Counted from the stretch's first letter, positions 13,413 through 24,950 are shown. The stretch: 64,000 bases of DNA from Terebella lapidaria (GCA_949152475.1 OX424555.1:57765977-57829976), one strand, 5' to 3'. The notes: a model not told the origin generated them from the letters alone. Numbers and translations: made by a program.

Positions 13413-13941
13413 AGGGCCATGGTCATGATATTTGATGTGATTATTAAATTGTTCTACATGCAATAGTATTCATATATATATGCATACAGATGGAAATAGA
13501 GCCATTCTAAACACACAGATGAGATCTACAGCGGTCCGAAGACCGATATTCCACGTGGAGAGCGGTCAGCATATTTTTACGTAAAATGACGTTTCTGACG
13601 TCACGGGGGAAAAGATTCTCTGTACAGAATCTTTGACGCTGAGAAGTGGTTGCAATTTTGTAAGGGGCAAAGCACTGAAGAACGGGGTTAGGGTGAGGGT
13701 GAGGGGGGGGGGGGGGGGGTATCACGAAGATGTGTTTCAGGAGGAAATGGGGGCGCCGGCGGGGAGGCACAAGATACAAGATTTAATTAGGATCTAATTC
13801 ACACCAGTTGTACAATGTTTCGCTAGAGCTGAACATGCCTACAAATGAAAGACAAAATACAAAGTAGAAATTATGGATATGATACGGTAAACTATCACAC
13901 ATACATCCAATATTTTTATTGAGTGACATTGGGAATTAACC

Positions 13942-13972
<31 letters not shown>

Positions 13973-16104
13973 ACACCCTTCTCCCCGGAAGGTCAAAAGG
14001 CAGACAGGATAAATCGTGATGTGATCTTGCGGGAGGGGTGGGGTGTGGTGGGTGTGGTAAATAGATATATTCAAATGAATGTGTCCGATATTATTTTAAC
14101 ACTGGTATAATTACATTATTTTTTCGATGTGCCAGCGATTAGACAAATGATTGATTTGTTTGCTGGTGGAAATATACATGGAATGCTAGGCCTACTCTGT
14201 GATCAGGCATAATGGTTAAACTGTAGAATGGTATGCCACGCAGTTCCGAGAAATCTCGTTGTGAGGCATATAAATTAATTATTTGCTTTCTTCTACATTT
14301 ATATATTGGAAAGCAATAAAATATCAATCGATATTTATTTTTTACGCATTATCTAACTACCAACCTCCGAATAAGGATATAGGTGTGTTGTAGTGGGAAT
14401 GATATGGCAATATTTTCACAAAATCACAGTTTCGACCTCTACTGAAACAAATGCTCAAATATCGATTCTTTTGCATAAATCGGATTCATGACAGTAAGAA
14501 CTCTGATATTGTGCATTTAGGACAACGCACCCCCTCCTTCCCCTCCTGGTTCGACCCACTAACCCCTCACAGAGATGAAGGGCCATGTCCGTAGTTTCTG
14601 GTGTTCGTTTCGATATACACAATAAACGTAGGCTACTCATATTATTGAAATTCTGTCACACCGTTTTTCTACAACATGTCAGCCAAAAACTGAAAGCTCA
14701 GGGATCGATTCCCGTTTAGAAGCATAGGCCTTACTGTATGCTAGAAGCATAAGAAGACGTTGGGGTGTAGCCTTTTTCACACAAAAATGCTGCTCTCAAA
14801 GGATTGCACCATTTAACCCAAAGTAAGCAGAAAATTGAGTGTGGACTCAGGGCCGGTGATTTGGGGCCTGCCCAGGGGCCCCAAAAGCAGCTGAAGCCTC
14901 ATTCGTTAAATGCGCAGGAGCATTCTGTGACGCTCCCAATTTAAATTTTGAACTTCTCAGACAATGCGTTTTTTTATGCAAATTATCTCAATTCAAGATG
15001 ATGTTCCATATTTAGACAATGTCAACTTGATTTTTAGATCATTCATTTCAAGGGATTTTTAAACAACATTCTTCTTGGGTGGCGGGCAGCAGAAGTATAT
15101 GCGGATTTATGTCTAGATATATATTTGCAATGTTTTTTTAACAGGAAAATCACAATGTTCAATATACTGTAACGTATTGGATATGTTTGTTTTACGGCAA
15201 CAATTGATATTTTTTTCAAGAATAGCCCGCGTCTATCCACCAACCATTCCCGTACGCGCCCACTGCGCCTGGTTGTGGCGGGCTCTTTGGCTTTCATTAG
15301 GATTAAAGATTTTGGGAGAGAGAGAGGGGAGAATTATTGGCAGAATATCACCGTATGCGTGATCGTATTCCGATTCAACGACAGCGATAATCTGCGTCAA
15401 AAAAAGTCTGAAAAATGGCACCCGCCTAGAATTCCGCGCCCTAGGCCTGGGCCTAGTCGGCCTGTGCGGTAATAGGCCTACGGCTCTGATAATGCTAGCT
15501 TTTTTGAGCTGAAAGAATTAAATCGCCGTTTGCTTCCCAGGTTAAGTAGGCCTCTCAAAAATATTGGCATACGTTTGTCAAGTTTCATCACGATACGTTT
15601 CAGTATATCGCTGAACTACAGACAGAAGCTATTGAGCGCATGTAGGCCTGTGTAAACTGGCTATGCCATGGATCATTCGGAAAGTAGAAAAGGCTGACAC
15701 CTCCCCGATGTGTAGAACCTTCGCCGCCACTACGGTTACACATGCTGCATATAATTATCAAATTCCCATACTTATTGATATGATATAAATGTAAGAATCA
15801 ATCTATTACCAACAATAGTCAGATTTTGATGAAGTTAGTATAGTAGTGATGAATGGAATCCCTCCAAAAACCCGCAATTATAAAACAACCACCTGCAAAC
15901 GACAAACGTCTTTACCAGCGCGGTCGTTCCCCTGTGACGTCACAGATCACAAAGGACGTAAAATGCCAATCATCTCTCGCAACGGCTCTCAGGTCAATTT
16001 CTGGACAACCCGAGCCCTAATTGATACCATTTCTGCTGTCTACATACTCAGTAGATGCTTAACTTCATTATTAAAACAAGTCACTTTTTCGTGTCCATGG
16101 CCCT
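13413..16104. mobile_element. TTAA-flanked inverted-repeat element (copy 2)
   Basis: Duplicate of the element at 8076-10764, identical except for run lengths. It is not an independent insertion. Confidence 0.55.
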
Positions 16105-16585
16105 TTAAGAGGCTGGGCTTTATATACCCTTTGCACTCTAGAAAATTCAGTATTATCGCCCCATTGTTTTTCCCCTAACATGGCCTTGACATTGCTCAAA
16201 CTCCTGATTGTCCAGACAACTCAAATAGGGCATTTAGCTCCTGAATACTAGATCTACTCATCTAACAAGATTTTTAATCGAGTTTGTGTTCTCGCATTTT
16301 AAGCCTTATTGATAATAGAAAACAGAGTCATATAACAAAGGTGTTCGATCCCGATGTGAGCTATGCATTTGGTAAGTCAAGGTTGTTGAGTCGCTGAGAT
16401 GAGTATGGGTGAAAATATTGAATTTTCCAATAATGCAATGGGTGTATTGGGTACATTATGATTTGAGTATCTATATTATTTAACAAAGCGATCGAAAATT
16501 GGCCACTGGATTTTTACACATGTTCTGGAGGCTCAACATCATAACTAAATAAACTATATGAACAGTCATGAAATGTCTGACTTGT

Positions 16586-16795
16586 AGCTAGATCGGCCTT
16601 ATCGTGAAATAGGTCCCGCTTATTCCGTACGTTATGATTTCAGTGTGTAACTCCATCCACCCCAACCACCTCCCTCCAGGATTCTCCAAGATATAGAAGT
16701 TGACTGAAAACATTAAAATGGTGTTACTGTTCCAACTGAATAAGCCTTGTCATAATGTAGCGGGACCTATTTCACGAGATTGCCGCTAGATCTAC
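16586..16795. mobile_element. MITE (copy 2)
   Basis: Duplicate of 11246-11455 produced by the tandem duplication. Confidence 0.65.
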
Positions 16796-17136
16796 TTCTA
16801 CTTTGTGATAATTGTCACTTTCAACTGTTTAAATTCAGTGAATCAGTGACGGAGTGAATGAGTGAGTGATTCAGTCGCATATTGAAATTTTATGACATTG
16901 GGCGTCTTCTATAAAATTCGTTTTATGTTGTTCCGATAGTAGATCTAGTAATTTCGTTTACCTATTTTTCATATCAGAATCTCCTGAGGCGGAAAAGATG
17001 CCTTAGTTTCAGAGATAAACAGATGTCAACATGCTCTTGGTCGACATTTTTTCCTGAGATTGAGCTGCCATCTATCGAGTAGATTTTAGTTATATAAATA
17101 TTCGCCAGGAGGCTATGATAGGTGATCCGGTTTCTA

Positions 17137-17246
17137 GAAGATTCGTACCCAAGAAGATTCGTACCCTGGAAGATTCGTACCCAGTAGAGAAGATTCGTAC
17201 CCGAGGCCGGGAAGATTCGTACCCATATCAGGGAAGATTCGTACCC
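17137..17246 (+). repeat. array of six GAAGATTCGTACCC motifs (copy 2)
   Basis: Identical to 11797-11906; same spacing 16, 16, 20, 22, 22 from start to start. Confidence 0.9.
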
Positions 17247-17431
17247 AAAATAAATATTTGTTTTATATGTTTTGTTTTATCTGTGTGGTGGTTCATGAGA
17301 CATGATCACTTAAAGTGATAGGGGCCTATATTCACTCTAACCCAAGAACTGGGAAGTAAGCCTTAGATAAAAGCAAAGGCAGCAACATATATCTGAATTT
17401 GAAATATCAGCAGATCAGTCATCTGTACATG

Positions 17432-18170
17432 TGTGTGGCGATTTTGCCCTAAGCACGCGGCAGGTGATTGTAAACATAAATGCCATTTATGTGGCCTATT
17501 CGTACTTGGCCTTGTTTTGACATGCTCCGTTCGAGCGTGCGTTGCCACGGCGACGTATTGTAATTTACGCTCCAGTAAACTATAACAATGGATCGATTAG
17601 ACCTCGCGTGCGCCCTACAGCTTGTGGTGTATTATATATACACTGGAAGCGACTCGATCGAGGAGATTGTCCGAGAGATCGAGACTAGGACGCACACGAG
17701 GCTCGCCATGAGCTTTGTGTTCCCTGGGTCTGAGTAGTGGGCTCCTAGAGCCCTGGGGACGATTTCCATGGGGAGGCCCGGGCTGGGAGAGACAAGTTGC
17801 TGACTCGGGGGCCTTCGGCCCTGTGGATCGCCAGCTCTCTCCCTTCCCGGGACGTGTGACAGAGGCTCTGGCCAGCATGTCGGACTGTACGGGGTTCCGT
17901 CCCCGAGGCAGACCGCGGCTCGCCAGGCCCCGCCAGTTAACACCGTAGGGATGAACTAGTTTCTGAACGGTGTCCGTAGGCCTGGGAGTGTCGGGTGGGC
18001 TGTTACCTGGTTACCGTTAATGCTGAAGTAGTTACCGTGTCCGCCGCGACCTCCGGTGAGCGGCCCTGCCGCAAGGATCCGGAATAGCGGATGCGCGTCC
18101 GCAAGGACTCGGATGAGAGAGGACTATCCTCGAGGATCCCGAAGAGCGGACGGTAGTCAATAACTTTACA
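17432..18170 (+). mobile_element. solo LTR, Ty3/gypsy-like family (fossil)
   Basis: It starts TGTGTGGCGATTTTGCCC, has a TATA-like stretch near 17630, is GC-rich, and ends near AACTTTACA. The start matches the LTR at 30266, and the body and end match the reversed copy at 24472-24950. The pentamer ACATG stands directly before it and again at its right edge (18168-18172), consistent with a target duplication. No internal coding region adjoins it on either side. Confidence 0.7.
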
Positions 18171-19091
18171 TGTGGCATTTCCGATACATATGCGATTTAC
18201 AACCGGGCAAGTTAAACGAGGGATAAATATAGAATTTGACGAAGAAGGAATGAATTCGGCAAATAAATGAACAATTTTATAAAGAATAAATTTGGTGATT
18301 CATTAGCATATAAGCCTATGTAACGACAATTATTTCAGTGAAATTTGAAATATGAATCAGTGGATGTCCAATAGTGTTATTCTAGGAGTCTAGGCTTGTG
18401 TGTTTTTCTACGAAGTGACAATGTTATCTTAAGAACCTAAAGATTGTGTGAAACTTGGTGATAGGCCTAACCATTCGTGCTCTGTGCAACGAGGCGTGAA
18501 GTAGTTTAGTAGCCTACTTATAATCCGCTCAAGACAAAAGGAGTAGATTTCCCGTGTCACCTAAGTAATGGGTATGGTAAGATAAAGTCACGTTTAATTT
18601 CTTACATGTGAGAACTTTTGATTGCTAGCTATAAATGCATCCAATGTACGGCGGTATGTGCATTGATCAGTTGATCATAAACTTCACAATCTTCATTGAA
18701 CACACTCGTATCGACCAAAACGAAAATTATCAAAGTTATGGATCCTTGTGTTGTGTGCAGGGGAAATGGTTTTCCCATTGTATCATACCATTTAGAGCAA
18801 ATTACCAGTGTGAATAAAGATTGAGATATATGCAGTCTGCATGTGTTCGGTATCATCATCAGTTTGTTTTAGTATTAATTTGACATCACTGTCACATCAG
18901 AAACCTAGAGACTAACAGCCACTCTTAAAAAGATATATTTCATAGGTATATTCATTCGCTTAAAATCCCGTAAATAATAGTACATACTTGCCATATCAGT
19001 GTTGATCTAATTTATCCATCGCTAATATTCATTACATTTCATATTCATTTACCAGCCCTATAGTCAAAGTTTCCATTGCAATGGGCATGAT
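18171..19091. other. no gene seen
   Basis: AT-rich unique-looking sequence. The open frames at 18629-18859 overlap on both strands and show no splice sites or family signature. Confidence 0.5.
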
Positions 19092-19191
19092 GGGTACGAA
19101 TCTTCCAATTGAACAGGGTACGAATCTTCTCGAGAATGGGTACGAATCTTCCTTTTTGAGTGGGTACGAATCCTCTCGGGTACGAATCTTC
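19092..19191 (-). repeat. second GAAGATTCGTACCC array, inverted
   Basis: Five copies of the reverse complement GGGTACGAATCTTC start at 19092, 19116, 19138, 19162 and 19178 (the fourth has one mismatch). The spacers are 10, 8, 10 and 2 bp. On the minus strand the array is preceded by GATCACCGGTAACAG, resembling the GATCCGG leader of the other array. Spacer sequences do not match the first array, so the 14-mer and part of the leader are what is conserved. Confidence 0.85.
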
Positions 19192-19399
19192 CTGTTACCG
19201 GTGATCCGAACAGTCTGCGAATGGTTGCATTATGATGAGAACTTTTGTTAATCATAACGTTTTTCTCATTTAAAGATCATAAGTATTTTTTATTCCCCTT
19301 CCAGACCATGCACTCCCCTCCCAGTTTGTTTAAAATAATCTTAAAACAATGGAAATATTATAGCTTCTCGTTTTATAACTTGAAAAAATCATAACTGAT

Positions 19400-20110
19400 C
19401 CATGGGGGCTCAATTGATTACTTCAGGTCACCAGAAATTGTTCCCTGTTCGCTTTTATGTTTTATACTCTGATTTTTCGGACTCCTTTACAGTTTTTTGC
19501 TTATATTTTTGCGATGCTAAATGCTATCGTTCTATTACTTGGTATACTTCACCTGGGAGTCAAACGGCAATTATTTACCGAATTTCATACTTCTATCACG
19601 AAAATTGAAAAAGTTGGCAATCTACCCCAATGTTAAATTCAGCCCTATTATTTATTTTCTGGGTCCGCCCAGTATTTTGTGCATTTGCTTGGTTTTGTAG
19701 TGGTGCAATCTTTTGAAATCAACATGTCTGTGTAGAATACACCCCAATGTGTCTTCTGGTCTAAAATTACAACAATATATCGATTCCTGATGGATGTAAA
19801 ATGATCAAATCCTCGAATATGCTCAGATTCTCGAGATCCCGTTTTTGGCTTGTATTTAACATTGGAGTAGATTGCCAACTTCTTCAATTATTGCGATAGA
19901 AGTCTGAAATTTGGTAGAAATTTGCCGTTCAATTCCCAGGTAAGGCATGCTAAGTTATAGAACGATACGATTTAGCACCGCAAAGATATCGTCAAAAACC
20001 GGTGTAAACAAGTTAGAAAAATCGAGTATAGTTCAAGGTTACCAACATAATTATGCATGGTGTCCTTTTGCTTACAAATCTCTATGTCTCTTATAACCAA
20101 TTTGCATATC
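19400..20110. mobile_element. foldback element with long inverted arms
   Basis: About 19485-19645 (gatgctaaatgctatcgttc ... caatgttaaat) is an imperfect inverted repeat of about 19855-20000. Weaker similarity extends outward on both sides. About 210 bp lies between the arms. The two overlapping open frames at 19402-19887 are by-products of the arms. No transposase is present. Confidence 0.6.
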
Positions 20111-20554
20111 TTGAGTAAAACAGAATCTTGCTTGGGAGTTAGGAGCACTCAATGTAATTTTCAAGTTCAACGCCATCCTTACACATGTATACATTTTACC
20201 ACAGATGACTTCGTATAATTATATCATGCTAATAATAAAAATATTACATGTATGCTAATGATATGAACCTGAACTCTATTTATAAGTGTTTTGTTCTGAA
20301 GAAAGTTTTTTTTAACAAATGTGGCATGACTTGGATGACTCTGCCCAAACCATTCAAGGTCATATAAGGTCAAGTTGAAATACCAGTATCTTCGATTCAA
20401 GCAAAAGTGCACTTATATTTTATAAAATGAATGTTAGTTAAAAAAAACTTGTAAAATGTATTTTAGGGCATTTTCGTTAGTTGATTGCATGACATGTATT
20501 AATATTACACACAGCACCGAGGGTGATGTACCATACATTATTTAGATTCACGGC

Positions 20555-20797
20555 TAGTTGTTAAAATTGTCAAATTACTGTAAAACAACTAATTTTGGCA
20601 GCTATTAAATTTGGCAGTTGTAAGTCCCACGCTATTTGCCGGAGATTCAATTTGGTGGTTTCAACACCACACAATTAAACTTCTTATCGTATATCTAGTT
20701 AATTTGGCGGACGATTTAATTTGGAAATTTTTCCCCTACCGCCAAATAAAAATCGTTCGCCAAAATTAGTCGTTTTACAGTAGTTGTTAAATTGTAT
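20555..20797. mobile_element. MITE with 24-bp inverted ends and about 15-bp flanking direct repeats
   Basis: The inverted ends at 20576-20599 and 20759-20782 read tACTGTAAAAC(a/g)ACTAATTTTGGC. Just outside are near-identical direct repeats TAGTTGTTAAA(A)TTGT (20555-20570 and 20782-20796). The interior repeats the theme AATTTGGC(G/A). It has no coding capacity. Confidence 0.65.
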
Positions 20798-21505
20798 GAA
20801 CCAATTTATAGTCCTCAACATTACTTCAAGTTTGAATAGTTGAGATTAAGTTCCATGTTACCAGAAAACACTACTTCCAGGTCCTATATATTCCTATAAG
20901 CTCTACCTGTAAAGCGTTTTGTGTGTCACCAAGGTTTTGTCTCTCAATGACATGACCTCGAGTTTGAACACTTGCGGTAAAACGAGAAACAACAGACAAA
21001 CAGACAATGGCAATCATAGAAATTCACAATAGCTTTTGGACCATATGGACGAGTATTAATCTGAAAAATACCACCCTCTTCAAAATGTTAAATTATTCAG
21101 AGCTGTGAAGCTTTTATCATAAGACGATATTTCTCAGTGAGTTTTCATGAAAAGTAAACTGTAACTAAGGAATGGCGTAAAATCGTTTCACATCCATCTA
21201 ATTTAGTTGCTCTTTTTTACTTCTCATACACGACAAACGCAGAATGTATATAAATAAAGTTTTAGTATGTCGCAAACACATGATCACCAGCCACATTTTA
21301 TTTTTTGTGGTCCACAAAACAATACAAGACAAAATTCAAAGCACCTGGGAATTATTCCGTGTACCAACATCAACGAAACATAACATTGCAAACAACTCGA
21401 ATAATGATGACCAAAATGACGACCAAAATTTTCAATGCGAGATGAAAAAAAGTCAGTGGGCGATGACGAAGATGATGATGACTATCAATGATGCCTGTTG
21501 TGGCG
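20798..21505. other. NAA38 3' UTR and downstream sequence
   Basis: The part from about 21280 to 21505 is probably the NAA38 3' UTR. The rest is AT-rich sequence without a recognisable feature. The plus-strand open frame at 21244-21558 is antisense to the UTR and last exon. Confidence 0.45.
21297..21302 (-). terminator. polyadenylation signal AATAAA for NAA38
   Basis: TTTATT on the plus strand gives AATAAA on the minus strand about 205 bases after the NAA38 stop, a normal distance for a 3' end. Confidence 0.4.
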
Positions 21506-22040
21506 CTAAATCACTTCATCGTTCTGAGGACTGTCATCGTCTATGTGTATGGAAATGATGTGATGACCAGGCACCATGGCGAGACCCAACATCCGAGGTT
21601 CTTCGCTGCTTTCTTCACTCTCTGCATCCAATATAAAACAATGTACTAGTATTATAGTTGGATCTACACTTCTTGAAATATGGCATGCGTCTCTTGTGAG
21701 AAATCGATCACCATTCACCCAGAATTAATTGAAAATATAATGCCCACAGGTCAGTTCACACTTACCAGGAATTTTCAAGTATTCTTTGCAAGAGCCCAGA
21801 ATTACATTTCTATCCTTGTCTGTACAAACAAATATTCCTGCAAAGAGACCACAATATATTCATAAAACCATTTTCGGATGAAAACCATCACATATTCTAA
21901 GTGAACTGGAGACCTTGGACCAACAAAACTGAACACATACCGATAAGTGTTCGGCCATCAGACATTTTGATCTTCATGTTTTTGTTCAGCCATTGTTCCA
22001 GTTTGGTGCGACCAGAGTCAGCTGCCAAATTTTCTTCTTG
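21506..22040 (-). CDS. NAA38: NAA38 (LSMD1), NatC auxiliary subunit; first coding exon missing
   Basis: Three minus-strand exons join in frame: 22040-21941 (100 bp, phase 0 start), 21837-21766 (72 bp) and 21623-21506 (ending in TAG). Each intron has GT/AG ends. They encode an LSM-type fold: KLEQWLNKNMKIKMSDGRTL in the first, FVCTDKDRNVILGSCKEYLK in the second, and RMLGLAMVPGHHIISI in the third. These closely follow vertebrate NAA38, whose hallmark is the GLAMVPGHHI stretch. In yeast and animals this protein is the small LSM-like subunit of NatC, with NAA30 (catalytic) and NAA35. NatC acetylates N-terminal methionine before hydrophobic residues co-translationally on ribosomes. An upstream exon ending in phase 0 and carrying the start codon must lie above 22040, but the region is filled with MITEs and I could not place it. 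The residues before KLEQ (QQEENLAADSGRT) are the usual variable N-terminal side. Confidence 0.93.
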
Positions 22041-22100
22041 CTGAAGATGAAAAAGAATGTGCAGAAAGTTAGACGACAAAACTAATTCAAATTTATTTGC

Positions 22101-22349
22101 CCCACAATTTACTGTTCTGAAGCCAGCTGGGATACTTTTTCGAACAAATTTCCTGACATCTCTGCCTGCGAAGTGACGTCACACACGCGTGCACACATCC
22201 CCTCGAAAAATGACATGGGAATCCGCACAAGTGCACATCACCTCGAAAAATGAAGTGCGCGCACGGGTGACGTCACTTGGCAGGCAAGGATGTCAGGAAA
22301 TTTGTTTGAAAAAGTATCCCGGCTAGCTTCAGAACAGTTAATTGTGAGG
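22101..22349. mobile_element. foldback MITE in the first NAA38 intron
   Basis: Two arms of about 90 bp (22101-22193 and about 22262-22349) are inverted repeats. They share ACTGTTCTGAAGC, GGGATACTTTTTC and AAATTTCCTGACATC, and each carries a GTGACGTCAC palindrome. The loop repeats cctcgaaaaatga twice. The element ends about 60 bp upstream of the acceptor of the first identified NAA38 exon. TGACGTCA is the CREB/ATF site; any regulatory effect is inference. Confidence 0.75.
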
Positions 22350-22448
22350 ATAAAAACACGATAACAAGTGGATATTTTGCTGGATTTAGGAAGTATAGAC
22401 ATCGTGAGCCGCCTCTGACTAAGAATGTACGTACCATTCCTGATTTTT

Positions 22449-22665
22449 AGCCAGTTACGAGCCATCCGTCCTAAATTCGCCGCATCCTAAAATTCGCCAA
22501 CTCGATATTATCAGAATTTAGAAACTCGTTTTGTGGAAAATAAATCACTGGAACAAAGATTGGATATCAGAGTCTCGATTGACGATCAAAGTTGTTAGTT
22601 TCACTTACATTACAAGGCCTGAAATCCATGTTGGCGAATTTAGGACGGATGGCTCGTAGACTGGT
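22449..22665. mobile_element. MITE with about 33-bp inverted ends
   Basis: The left end CCAGTTACGAGCCATCCGTC, then ctaaattcgcc (about 22451-22481), pairs with ggcgaatttaggacggatgg, then ctcgtagactgg (about 22632-22663). No coding capacity. The sequence ATGGCTCGTAACTGGC on the minus strand could mimic a start codon, but it lies inside the inverted end. Confidence 0.65.
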
Positions 22666-23210
22666 AGAGACTTTTTTTTTCGTAGACTTTTTTTTTGTCG
22701 GAAATTCAACAAAATTCTCAAATGGGAGGTAGATCTATTTCGTCTTTGGGCATTTGGCCCTCACAGAAGACGATATTGTTTGTCTAAGATACTGCTACAC
22801 TGCTACACGCATTACTCAACAACTCACCCCATCAAATCCCATTATCCGTAAGAAATGAAGCCAAATACGTTTTTGTATATTCCTTATTATCGCCCAAAAT
22901 GACAGCATTGATCATTCAACCAAAAAGCATGGTTCCACTGGATTTTCTCCAGTGCAAATGGATGCAGCTATATCTTGAGTTCTTGAATAACAATATAATG
23001 ATAAATATAATCAAATCATATATTAAATACGCAAATATGTTTGTTTTTTATCATAAAATCCCGAAATGTCAAGACGGTAACACTGAAAAGGTAAAATACA
23101 CTTCTCTCACCACCAGATGAAACCAGTTTTGTTCACTGGAGGTAAGTGACTGCAAGCTGACATTTGAAATTACTTTGATTATTCTGAATCTTTCATACCA
23201 TTATTATTGG

Positions 23211-23567
23211 GCTTGTTTCACGCACTTAATGTAATCAAAGGAATATTTTCAATAAAAAGGTTCACCAAGGATGAATATGATGAACAAAAGTTCATAAAAA
23301 AAGTGATGAAACACTAGTTCCAACGAAACTGGGTGGCACTGACCCAGGGTTGCGATGTAACTAATGAAACACCAGCATGACTTATTTGCTATCTAAAAAT
23401 ATATTCCCATGATGCTTTTAGTGAAAAAAGTTACTCTGATAACTTTTCTCTCATCCCCATTACCTTGATGACAATAAATATTATCAGTTTGCATGAAACG
23501 CGCCGATTAATTCAATCAACAATCTGCTTACTTTGATTAAATTGATCAGAGTGCGTGAAACGCACTC
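23211..23567. mobile_element. MITE, inverted ends with TTTCACGCACT
   Basis: The left end (gcttgtttcacgcacttaat, then gtaatcaaag) is inverted at the right end (ctttgattaaattgatcaga, then gtgcgtgaaacgc). An internal partial copy (catgaaacgcgccgattaat) lies near 23500. No open frame of note. Confidence 0.5.
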
Positions 23568-24470
23568 ATTATAGCGTTGCGCATTTAAAAACATAACTAT
23601 TGGATGTGCTCTTCGATGTGCTCTTTATGGGTACTTTTGAAGCATAATTACACTGTAATTTAACAAACACGAGTTTACATACCATTATGATTTTGCGAAA
23701 AAAATATTAGTCATCTGTTTAATCCTGTGCTATGATGTTGATTTTGTCAAAATTTGAGTAAATATAGGTGAAAATAGACTTGAATTATATGGGCATGTAG
23801 CAAGGAAATCACAGTCGCCCCCATATTTTTTAGCTTACCGAATCTAGTAGATTGTTTCCTAATTTGCCATGATATTTAAGCCGTCTGTTAGGTGTATAAA
23901 ATGAAATGCCTTGAATCACTCGAAAGACCCTATAGAGAGATAAAATTCCACTTTTTGCACATTTGCTCGAAATCTGTTTGGTAACTGTATCCTTAATTTC
24001 ACATATGCATTGCTTTTTGGACTGTTTTTCTTGTATATGAAAAACGGAAAGCCTTGAATCGCTCTGAAGGTTGGGAATGTAGACCCGGTTGGCCAAAAAT
24101 TATACAAAATGCACAAATTAGCAAAATGCTTGTACACACAGCTTGGGTATGTATCATGAGAATACAGGAAATCTTATGTGGCAGCTATTTCAGTCCAAAC
24201 TAGATCTGGGGAATCTGAACAAATTAGGATTGTCTTGTTATTACACCCATCGAGAATAGAAGACACATCCGTGTGTATTCTATCAAAACATGCAGATCTC
24301 AAAATATTGACCCATTAAAAAGCAGGTAAATGCACAAAGTCGTGATGGAATTTAGAAATTCCACAATTGGCCTTGAATTGACATTGCAGTATCTTGTCAA
24401 CTCTTTCAGTTTATCCTAGAAGTAAAAAAGTGAAGAAAGGTAATATAGGTAAGACAAATATAAGTATATG
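23568..24470. other. no gene seen
   Basis: AT-rich. Two partly similar blocks on the minus strand (around 23890-23940 and 24030-24080, both with gccttgaatc(a/g)ctc) suggest a small diverged local duplication. No exon recognised. Confidence 0.4.
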
Positions 24471-24471
24471 T

Positions 24472-24950
24472 AAAGTTTGACATCCGCTATCCTGGATCCT
24501 CGTGGCTAGGCCACTCACTGTGGGTCATTGCGGACGTAGGTAATTACTTCAGAACGTTACCCAGGTAGCAGTCCGCCGAGCAAGCCCAGACGGTAGGACA
24601 CCACTCAGATAGAGCATCATCACCGTGGTGTTAACTGTAATTGGTCGGCTCACCGACGGTCCACCGCAGGGATAGCCCAACGGTCTGCCGGAGCCTGTGT
24701 TGCACCATCTCAGGGCGAGGGATCTGCGATCCAGGGACGAGCTCCGAGTCAGCAACGGCCCCCCTCCTGGGCCCCCGATTGGAGATCGTTCCTGGGGAAT
24801 TACTTGCCCACTAGCTGAAAAGGGACGTGGAGCTCATGGCCAAGTCCTCCGTCGTCCTCTCGCCTTGCCAGCTCTGAGACAACTCCAAGGAAACAAGACG
24901 GGCTGGCAGTATTTATACTGACCCAGAAGTTAGTATGTCAGATGGGCCGA
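24472..24950 (-). mobile_element. LTR remnant, minus strand (fossil)
   Basis: Reverse-complement match to the LTRs at 17432 and 30266. Shared blocks include the TATAAATACT start region, GGCAAGGCGAGAGGACGAC, the GGGGGCCCAGGAGG block and the GAGGATCC...AGCGGATG end. It is the likely 3' LTR of the minus-strand element that follows. Confidence 0.7.

Larger units (their letters stand above)
12211..17550. repeat. tandem duplication, copy 2 (5,340 bp)
   Basis: Head-to-tail second copy of 6874-12210. It contains the same elements in the same order: TTAA-flanked element 13413-16104, MITE 16586-16795, 14-mer array 17137-17246 and the start of an LTR at 17432. Beyond 17550 the LTR continues, so this copy retains the original right flank. 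The junction shows one base of shared sequence (g). Confidence 0.95.

Noticed and set aside
13507-13779. Proline-rich minus-strand frame
   Set aside because: Created by the G/C homopolymer run; it changes length between the two duplicate copies because of the run-length difference.
22399-22465. MARNWLKIRNG as the missing first exon of NAA38
   Set aside because: It lies in the inverted end of a MITE, and its donor would leave the wrong phase for the exon at 22040.
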